From contig NZ_MTCM01000002.1 in the NCBI RefSeq assembly GCF_002000245.1, forward strand, positions 372,001-436,000: 64,000 nt of DNA, written 5' to 3'. The notes beneath the pieces are model-generated. The model was not told the DNA's origin. It saw only the letters and a list, made by a program, of their open reading frames with translations, and searched no databases. The position numbers and the translations under genes are program-made. Positions 54,752 to 61,297 of the stretch are shown in pieces. Position 1 is the stretch's first letter. Each line of letters begins with the position of its first letter. This DNA comes from Sphingobacterium sp. CZ-UAM (lineage in GTDB: Bacteria > Bacteroidota > Bacteroidia > Sphingobacteriales > Sphingobacteriaceae).

Positions 54752-55543
54752 ATGGCATTTACAATTGATTTAACAGGCAAGGTTGTCCTGATCACAGGTG
54801 GGATTTCGGGCATTGGGCTGGGGGCGAGCCTGCAATTTGCAGCGGCAGGTGCGACCGTCATAGCCTGTGCTGAATTGGCGTCAGATGATCAGGCTGTGGT
54901 TTCATTTGTTTCGGCAATGGAACCTTATCGGCAACGTACATTTTATTATAAAGCCGATGTGTCCAACGAGACAACTCTTAAAGAACTGGTCGTGCTCCTT
55001 CAACAGGAGCACGACCGTTTGGATATACTGGTATCGAATGCCGGACAGAATATCTTTAAGGGCCTGGATAATTGCACGCTAGCGGATTGGAACCAGAACA
55101 GCAGTTTGAACCTTGCATCTCATTGGTTGTTGGCGAGAGCGCTAAAACCGTTACTGGCACAAGCTTCACCGGGAGTGATTATTGTCATGGCTTCCAACCA
55201 TGCTTACGCCTCCATCCCAGGTTGTTTTCCTTATAACGTAACCAAAGGAGCGCTCCTTTCACTTGTTAGGGCTATGGCGATCGAATGGGCCCCAACTATT
55301 CGTACCGTAGGGCTTGCGCCGGGCTTTATAGACACTCCCGGCAATCAAAAATGGTTTGACAGCTTTCCTGATGCTGATGTCGAAAGACAAAAGACGGTGG
55401 GTAGACATCCCGTCAAGAGACTCGGAACGCCCGAGGAGATTGGCGGCTGGTGTGTTTTCCTTTCCAGTACCTATGCTTCCTTTGCAAATGGAACTACCTA
55501 TTTAATTGATGGTGGACGAAGTGCATTGATGCAGGAAGATTAA
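54752..55543 (+). CDS. Short-chain dehydrogenase/reductase (SDR)
   Basis: 263 residues: Rossmann motif TGGISGIG (15-22), NAG (96-98), catalytic Ser148, Tyr161, Lys165 (YNVTK) and the C-terminal NGTTYLIDGG. Fits sugar-1-dehydrogenases (fucose, galactose, arabinose type) that make an aldonolactone. The coding sequence holds a perfect 12-bp hairpin (54988-54999 with 55005-55016), and its last ~40 bases are part of an imperfect tandem duplication that continues past the stop. Between dehydratase and lactonase genes; most likely NAD(P)-dependent sugar oxidation. Confidence 0.9.
   Translation: MAFTIDLTGKVVLITGGISGIGLGASLQFAAAGATVIACAELASDDQAVVSFVSAMEPYRQRTFYYKADVSNETTLKELVVLLQQEHDRLDILVSNAGQNIFKGLDNCTLADWNQNSSLNLASHWLLARALKPLLAQASPGVIIVMASNHAYASIPGCFPYNVTKGALLSLVRAMAIEWAPTIRTVGLAPGFIDTPGNQKWFDSFPDADVERQKTVGRHPVKRLGTPEEIGGWCVFLSSTYASFANGTTYLIDGGRSALMQED
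54988..55016. repeat. Perfect inverted repeat inside the SDR coding sequence
   Basis: Arms GGTCGTGCTCCT (54988-54999) and AGGAGCACGACC (55005-55016) around TCAAC. Codes for LVVLLQQEHDRL, a surface helix in SDRs. It is G+C-rich and has no T-tract. Confidence 0.7.
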
Positions 55544-55625
55544 CTCCAAGTGAACTCGCCGATCTTATAAATGGTGGGCGATACTTTGATATAAGAAGAT
55601 AAACCTCAAGAAGAAATTGCCGATC
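55502..55625 (+). repeat. Imperfect tandem duplication at the 3' end of the SDR gene
   Basis: Unit 1 (55502-55564) covers the last 13 or so codons of the SDR and its stop; unit 2 (55565-55625) follows directly. Shared landmarks in the same order: ATGGTGG(A/G)CGA, TTGAT, GAAGAT(T/A)AA, CTCAAG-like, GCCGATC at the end of both. The old SDR reading can still be followed in unit 2 as INGGRYFDIRR next to IDGGRSALMQED in unit 1. Confidence 0.65.
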
Positions 55626-55642
55626 AGGTCAGGCATAATAGA

Positions 55643-56527
55643 ATGGTGATGGAAAAGAATTTAAAAGAAGCACGGGTCTTATTGGATATTCCCTGCCAGC
55701 TGGGAGAAGGAATGATGTGGAGTAAGAGGGAAAGATGTTTGTATTGGGTGGATATTTTGGACAAGCGCATCCATTCTTATCATTTGAAAAGTAAAGAGTC
55801 GGCCTGTTGGGATTTGCCCAGTTATGTGAGTAAGATTGTACCCTGGCCGGACGGATCGGGTAAGTTTCTTGTGGCCATGCAGCGGGGACTGGCTGTTTGG
55901 ACAAAGGAAACGCAAGATTTGACAGTCGTAGCCGAGCTGGATTCAAGGGACGGTCAAATTCGTACCAACGACGGTGGAATAGATCCCGAGGGCAATTTTT
56001 GGTTCGGAACGATGCATATGCAAGCGCTGTCCGGTCAGGGAAAACTGATGCGTTTCCGCAACGGTATCTTGGAGACTGTTATTCCGGAAGTTACGATTCC
56101 CAACGGCATCGTATGGCCCAACAATAGCCCTTATTTTTACTTTATAGATACCTATACGCGAGAAATACGTCGTTATGCTCGGCCTGCCGCACTTGACACG
56201 ATTAGGAAAGCCGGCAACACATTCAGCACCTTACTACGGGTGCCCGAGGAGTTAGGCATGCCGGATGGCATGTGTATAGGCCCTGATGGACATCTTTGGG
56301 TAGCGCATTGGGGCGGTTTCGCAGTCTGCAAATGGCATATTGAGACGGGCGAATTGCTGAATAAAATAGAGGTGGATGCACCTCATGTGACTTCCTGTTG
56401 TTTTGGCGGCCCTACAGGTAGCGATGTGTTTATAAGCACGGCTAGAGAGGGGCTGACTAACGAACAATTGGAATCCTTTCCTGACAGTGGAAAAGTATTT
56501 CATTTTAATTTAAGCGAGGGGAAATAG
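55643..56527 (+). CDS. SMP-30 / gluconolactonase / LRE-family lactonase
   Basis: 294 residues, six-bladed propeller of the regucalcin type. Metal ligands fit: Glu22 (LGEGMMW), Asn in IPNGIVW and Asp in GMPDGMCIG; RTNDGGIDPEGNFWFGTM is the family signature. No signal peptide, so cytoplasmic. It should open the aldonolactone made by the SDR. An in-frame ATG at 55649 is an equally good start. The gap of 99 nt to the SDR is partly filled by the tandem duplication. Confidence 0.92.
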   Translation: MVMEKNLKEARVLLDIPCQLGEGMMWSKRERCLYWVDILDKRIHSYHLKSKESACWDLPSYVSKIVPWPDGSGKFLVAMQRGLAVWTKETQDLTVVAELDSRDGQIRTNDGGIDPEGNFWFGTMHMQALSGQGKLMRFRNGILETVIPEVTIPNGIVWPNNSPYFYFIDTYTREIRRYARPAALDTIRKAGNTFSTLLRVPEELGMPDGMCIGPDGHLWVAHWGGFAVCKWHIETGELLNKIEVDAPHVTSCCFGGPTGSDVFISTAREGLTNEQLESFPDSGKVFHFNLSEGK

Positions 56528-56730
56528 TCTAATAAATGTTGATAATGTTCAATTATTAGTCGCTAATTCTCTTTTTGTGCTACACCTAAATTTTTACGCC
56601 AATTAGTATAGCTGTAAACAAAAGTTTATTTATTTTAAACATATAGTAATCTTTAAAATATTGACTACTTTATGGTTTTTCAATAGGCAATTGGTTGTTT
56701 TTGAAGATGATATGATTTAATTACTGAATT
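56528..56730. other. Intergenic, 203 bp
   Basis: A+T-rich gap between the lactonase and fucosidase genes; no hairpin or clear promoter element seen. The fucosidase may have its own promoter here or be read through from the operon. Confidence 0.3.
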
Positions 56731-58980
56731 ATGAAAGAGAAATTGATGTTTGCAATTTGTGTAAGTAGCTTTCTTACACCTGTCTTCGCACAGAAACAAG
56801 TCGAATCGCCTGCGCTAGTGTTTAAAAATACTTATGCTATAAATCCCCATGATGGTCCCAACGATATTATCGCCAAGGCGGTGCATATTGTGCCGACGGA
56901 TAAACAATATGAGGCGTTGAAAGATGAATTTATCGCCTTCATACATTTTGGCCCCAATACATTTACGAAAATGGAATGGGGGAGTGGAAAGGAAGATCCC
57001 AAGATATTTGATCTCAAAAATCTGGATACGGATCAATGGTGCGCTGCTATGAAATCTGCTGGCATGAAGAAAGTGATCTTCACAGCTAAGCACCATGATG
57101 GATTTGTTCTTTGGCAAAGCCGCTATACAAAGCACGGTATTATGTCTACGGGATTTCAGCATGGTAGGGGTGATATTTTAAGGGAGCTTTCACAATCATG
57201 CAAAAAATATGGGCTTAAACTGGGCGTATATCTTTCTCCTGCCGATCTTTATCAGATTGAAGATGCGAAAGGGCTCTATGGTAATCAAAGTGCTTATACG
57301 GAGCGTACTTTTCCAACTCCGGTAGCGGGCAGGCCCTTTAAAGACAAGCGAACATTTCGCTATAAGGCGGACGATTATAATGCTTATTTTCTGAATCAAC
57401 TCTTTGAATTATTAACTGAATATGGACCTATTCATGAAGTCTGGTTTGATGGTGCGCATCCAAAAACAAAGGGTGGTCAACAATATAATTATGCGGCTTG
57501 GCGAGATTTGATTTCCAATTTGGCACCTAAAGCGGTTGTTTTTGGTAAAGAAGATATTCGTTGGTGTGGCAATGAATCCGGTAAAACGCGAAGTACCGAA
57601 TGGAATGTGATTCCATTTGATGCAGACCCCATTAAAATGGAAGGTTTTCGTGATCTGACAGAGGAGGATCTGGGCAGTAGGGAAAAATTGTTTGACGCGA
57701 AGTTTTTACATTACCAACAAGCCGAAACCAATACATCGATCCGAGAGGGGTGGTTTTATCGCGATGATGTTTTTCAGAAAGTACGATCGGCAGATGATGT
57801 ATTTGATATCTATGAACGTTCGGTAGGTGGCAATTCGACTTTTCTCCTAAATATTCCACCCAATCGTGAGGGACGTTTCTCGGATGAAGATGTAAACGTA
57901 TTGAAAGCCGTGGGCGAGCGAATTCAATCGAGCTATAAAGACAACTTGCTCCGGGGGAGCGACCTCGACAAATCTCTTTTGGATAATAACGATAAAACAA
58001 ATAAAATATTTCATGCGGCGACTGGGGAGCTTATAATTTCGTTGCCACATCAAATTAAATTGAATCGGTTTGTGATTCAAGAGGCTGTACATAGCAGTGG
58101 CGAACGGATAGAACAGCATGCGCTTGATATCTGGCAAGATGGTCATTGGCAGCAGATCGTGACGGCCACGAATGTCGGATATAAACGAATTTTGCGGTTT
58201 CCGACACAAGAGACAAGTCGGATCCGACTCCGCGTGCTAGGGAGCCGCGCCAATCCAGTGTTGGGCAGTCTAGGGGCTTATTATGTGCCTACACGACCGC
58301 CCGAACTGCACATCGCAAGGAATAAGGCAGGCAAAATAGCTATAACACCTGCGAAAAGTGAATTTGGCTGGAAACCACATCATGAGGACGTTCTCAAAAA
58401 CCTCAATAGCACCTTTGAGATTTACTATACAGAGGATGGTACGGTGCCTTCAGCAGCTTCGCATAAATATATGGCTGAATTTGAAAGCAATGGTCATCTA
58501 ATTAAAGCTGTCGCAATTGATAAGGATGGAGAAAAAGGAGCAATTGCACAGAAAGAACTTGGGATTCCCAAACTAGCTTGGCAACTGCAGTCGGTAAGTA
58601 GTACAATGGATGGCAAGAACGGTCGTGAAGCCTTTGACGAGCAGGACGATACCTATTGGCTGTCAAACGCGACTGGCCCCTCACAAGAACTGGTGGTCGA
58701 TTTGGGGGCTGATTATTCCATAGCTGCATTTAGCTATACACCGCAACGCAAAAATGCCGAAGGTATGATGCAATCGGGAGCGATATCGGTTAGCCGGGAT
58801 GGTACGCATTGGGAAGATACAGAGAGCTTCGAGTTTGGTAATTTGATCAATGATCCGTCTACACGCACATACCGGTTTAAAAGTGTAAAAAATGCACGTT
58901 TTGTAAAAATAGCATCTACGGTGATTGCCGGAAACGGTAAATCCTTAGCCATAGCGGAGTTTGATTTTTTCAAGCCTTGA
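56731..58980 (+). CDS. Secreted GH29 alpha-L-fucosidase with C-terminal carbohydrate-binding domain
   Basis: 749 residues with signal peptide (ending PVFAQ). GH29 TIM barrel with FTAKHHDGFVLWQS (117-130) and nucleophile Asp240 (HEVWFDGAHP). After the barrel and a beta-sandwich (about 400-520), a chitobiase-like segment (FEIYYTEDGTVPSAAS) and an F5/8 type C-like discoidin domain (about 625-749, DDTYWLSNATGPSQELVVDL) follow. The layout resembles the GH29 subfamily B enzymes that act on alpha-1,3/1,4-fucose. It would supply L-fucose to the sugar-acid route encoded just upstream (inference). The acid/base residue cannot be fixed by eye. Confidence 0.92.
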   Translation: MKEKLMFAICVSSFLTPVFAQKQVESPALVFKNTYAINPHDGPNDIIAKAVHIVPTDKQYEALKDEFIAFIHFGPNTFTKMEWGSGKEDPKIFDLKNLDTDQWCAAMKSAGMKKVIFTAKHHDGFVLWQSRYTKHGIMSTGFQHGRGDILRELSQSCKKYGLKLGVYLSPADLYQIEDAKGLYGNQSAYTERTFPTPVAGRPFKDKRTFRYKADDYNAYFLNQLFELLTEYGPIHEVWFDGAHPKTKGGQQYNYAAWRDLISNLAPKAVVFGKEDIRWCGNESGKTRSTEWNVIPFDADPIKMEGFRDLTEEDLGSREKLFDAKFLHYQQAETNTSIREGWFYRDDVFQKVRSADDVFDIYERSVGGNSTFLLNIPPNREGRFSDEDVNVLKAVGERIQSSYKDNLLRGSDLDKSLLDNNDKTNKIFHAATGELIISLPHQIKLNRFVIQEAVHSSGERIEQHALDIWQDGHWQQIVTATNVGYKRILRFPTQETSRIRLRVLGSRANPVLGSLGAYYVPTRPPELHIARNKAGKIAITPAKSEFGWKPHHEDVLKNLNSTFEIYYTEDGTVPSAASHKYMAEFESNGHLIKAVAIDKDGEKGAIAQKELGIPKLAWQLQSVSSTMDGKNGREAFDEQDDTYWLSNATGPSQELVVDLGADYSIAAFSYTPQRKNAEGMMQSGAISVSRDGTHWEDTESFEFGNLINDPSTRTYRFKSVKNARFVKIASTVIAGNGKSLAIAEFDFFKP

Positions 58981-59152
58981 TTTTGAGTTGGAGCGTTTTG
59001 AAAGTGCTGGTAGGCCAACTGAAGAACTTGCGACTGGAATATTATCCGGAGAAAAATAATTAAAACTATTTTCCGATCAGCCTTGTTCGTAGATTGAATA
59101 GATATAAAGATGGATAAGAATTCGTAGGTTAATTAAAGGATAGTTTTTTTGG

Positions 59153-59182
59153 AGGCCGGAGCAAAATTGCTCCGGCCTTTTT
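59153..59182 (+). terminator. Intrinsic terminator downstream of GH29 gene
   Basis: Perfect 12-bp stem (59153-59164 with 59167-59178, AGGCCGGAGCAA / TTGCTCCGGCCT) followed by TTTTT. Confidence 0.85.
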
Positions 59183-59371
59183 CTATTGCATACGAAGGCT
59201 GTTTCGTGAACTGTACTCTCAACGTCGGACTTGATCAACGGATATAACTGCGCATTCAATTCAATGCCATGCAACCCGAAGGTTTTGTTAAAAGCCCTGT
59301 CCTGTGGAAAAATAGATTTTTCCTTGATCTTGCACGATGTACAATTTAATGTTATATTAACATCACAATTA

Positions 59372-59379
59372 TAACTTTG
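59372..59379 (+). promoter_or_regulatory. Bacteroidota -7 element (TAACTTTG) before second sigma gene
   Basis: Exact TAnnTTTG match, 48 nt before ATG 59428. This supports the shorter start: the in-frame ATG at 59377 would lie inside the promoter element. Confidence 0.45.
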
Positions 59380-59427
59380 CAAAAATCCTTTGGAAATCCG
59401 ATATCGCGTACATATAATCAATGCGTC

Positions 59428-59973
59428 ATGAAAGAACTGTCTGATAAGGAACTGTTTGATATTGTAAAAGATAACAATACCCAGGCATTTTCGGTGTTGT
59501 TTGATCGCCATGGAAATACATTGCTAAGCTTTATCTTAAAACGGATTGGCTCAATTACAGATGCGGAAGATATCCTTCAGGACGTTTTTGCCTCTTTGTG
59601 GAACCGGCGCCATAAAATCGAAATTGAGGATTCAATCTATCCTTACCTTTTCAAAGCGGCTAAATATGAGGTAATTGACTGGATGATCAAGGATCAAAAG
59701 CGGATCACGCATTTCGAGCGACTTGTGCTTCCATTGGAAAATGAACCCCTCGGCGAAAGCAATAGCGATGAGAAACTCATGGTGCAGGAACTATCATTGA
59801 TGCTGGATCATGAAATCGCCAAAATGCCTACAACCATGCAGTCGGCATTCAATCTCAGCCGTGTGGAAGGCCTGAGCATTAAGGAAATCGCTTTCCGTCT
59901 ATCCATCTCTGAGCAGACTGTCAAAAATAATATCTCCCTGGCTTTAAGTCGCTTAAAGCTGAAAACAAAATAA
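59428..59973 (+). CDS. ECF RNA polymerase sigma factor
   Basis: 181 residues from ATG 59428 (MKELSDKELFDIVKD). Region 2 (DAEDILQDVFASLWNRRHKI, YPYLFKAAKYEVIDWMI) and region 4 (MPTTMQSAFNLSRVEGLSI, KEIAFRLSISEQTVKNNISL) are complete. It should be held by the FecR at 60025 and drive the STN-SusC operon at 61298 once the receptor is occupied. Its region 2 resembles the truncated sigma at 8533. Confidence 0.93.
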   Translation: MKELSDKELFDIVKDNNTQAFSVLFDRHGNTLLSFILKRIGSITDAEDILQDVFASLWNRRHKIEIEDSIYPYLFKAAKYEVIDWMIKDQKRITHFERLVLPLENEPLGESNSDEKLMVQELSLMLDHEIAKMPTTMQSAFNLSRVEGLSIKEIAFRLSISEQTVKNNISLALSRLKLKTK

Positions 59974-60024
59974 AAATCATTTTTTTTCGGTACTTCTAAA
60001 GTTTATCTGGGGTTATATAAATAT

Positions 60025-61125
60025 ATGACAGAAGATAATCAAAGAGAGCAGGCTCAAAAATTACTGAAAAAATATCTCAACGGAGAATGTAATCCGGATG
60101 AAGAAAGGATGGTAAGCGAATGGTTCTTTTCACTTGATGAAGAACCTGCAGTTCCAGCCATGGAAAAGGAGGCGGCATTGGCACGCGCCAAAAATGTGCT
60201 GATGCACAAATTTGAAGGTGAGATAAATAAGGTAAAACCCAAAAGCAATGTGTTTACCCTTAAACGGATAGCCATAGCTGCTTCAGTTCTTTTTGCATTA
60301 ACGACAACGTTTTTACTGCTGCATCAAAAACAGAAAAGCACTGTACCACAGCTTGCCGCAATTACCGCAGATACTTCAGGCATGTTTAAGAATGATATCC
60401 TCCCGGGGGAGCGCTTTGCTAAACTATCCAATGAACGTGGAGAAACGCAGTTATTGGGAAAGGAAACTCAACCCGAAAATGTAAAACCCGACTTATTTAA
60501 AGGTAATCTCACATTGGAAGTTCCGGCTGCAGGCACTTATAGTGTCGTGCTGAGCGATGGAACAACAGTTTGGTTGAACGCTGCTTCTAAATTAGAATAT
60601 CCGGATCAATTTGTTGGTGACGAACGCAGGGTGAAGCTGGTAGGTGAGGCCTTTTTCCAGGTGGCCAAAGATGCCAGCAGACCTTTCCGCATCGAAGTCG
60701 AAAAATCCGTTATCGAAGTACTCGGTACCAGCTTTAATGTAAATGCTTACCAAAAGGAAATCAGTACCTCCTTGGTGGAAGGTAAGGTGAAAATTATGAG
60801 CCAAGGGCACGAGGCTTATCTTTCTCCAGGAAATGAAGCGATCATCAGTGTCGATAAAATACGGGTACAGCCTGCTGATATACAAAAGAACACGGCCTGG
60901 CAACGTGGTGAATTTTTATTGGATGGAAGTAGCTTCGAAGAGATTATCAACCAGATTTCGCGATGGTATAATGTGGATTTTGTCAATGCCGAGAGCATTA
61001 GCCTGGACAATCGGTTTAATGGAACACTCAGTAGGGAATCCAGACTTTCGGAGGTCTTGAAAATTCTGTCGTACACAACAAACCGAAAGTTTGAGATCGA
61101 TGGACGGCGTATCGTCATTCATTAA
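60025..61125 (+). CDS. FecR-family anti-sigma factor
   Basis: 366 residues: cytoplasmic N-terminal region, transmembrane helix at about 82-99, FecR domain (LSDGTTVWLNAASKLEYPDQ, GEAFFQVAKDASRPFRIEV, VLGTSFNVNAY) and DUF4974-type C-terminus (IINQISRWYNVDFVN, LKILSYTTNRKFEIDGRRIV). Stands 51 nt after its sigma gene and 172 bp before a SusC with an STN domain, the canonical signalling order. The STN domain of the receptor should contact the periplasmic part of this protein. Confidence 0.94.
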   Translation: MTEDNQREQAQKLLKKYLNGECNPDEERMVSEWFFSLDEEPAVPAMEKEAALARAKNVLMHKFEGEINKVKPKSNVFTLKRIAIAASVLFALTTTFLLLHQKQKSTVPQLAAITADTSGMFKNDILPGERFAKLSNERGETQLLGKETQPENVKPDLFKGNLTLEVPAAGTYSVVLSDGTTVWLNAASKLEYPDQFVGDERRVKLVGEAFFQVAKDASRPFRIEVEKSVIEVLGTSFNVNAYQKEISTSLVEGKVKIMSQGHEAYLSPGNEAIISVDKIRVQPADIQKNTAWQRGEFLLDGSSFEEIINQISRWYNVDFVNAESISLDNRFNGTLSRESRLSEVLKILSYTTNRKFEIDGRRIVIH

Positions 61126-61208
61126 TACACTTAATTTTTTACCAATTAAAATTTATAAAATATGATATAACCAGACGAATTAACCAAAAGGTCCAATACA
61201 ATAGTAAA

Positions 61209-61228
61209 GGGGATGTTGACGCATCCCC
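61209..61228 (+). promoter_or_regulatory. Hairpin between FecR and STN-SusC genes
   Basis: Stem GGGGATG / CATCCCC (61209-61215 with 61222-61228) with TTGACG loop, no T-tract. It may be an attenuator or an mRNA processing/stability element separating regulator and receptor expression. Confidence 0.4.
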
Positions 61229-61297
61229 TGTTGTAAAGAGCCAAATTTATTGAAGTGCGAATTCTATAGATTATTAAACCCTTAACAATTCAAAGTT

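Larger units (their letters stand above)
58981..59427. other. Intergenic region, 447 bp, with terminator and sigma-gene promoter
   Basis: Holds the terminator at 59153-59182 and a TAACTTTG -7-like element at 59372-59379. The rest has no supported gene; an open frame on the minus strand here (59077-59511) overlaps the sigma gene and has no recognisable protein features. Confidence 0.5.

Noticed and set aside
59077-59511. Minus-strand open frame of 144 codons across the 59 kb intergenic region
   Set aside because: It covers the terminator hairpin and the start of the sigma gene, and its translation has no recognisable features.
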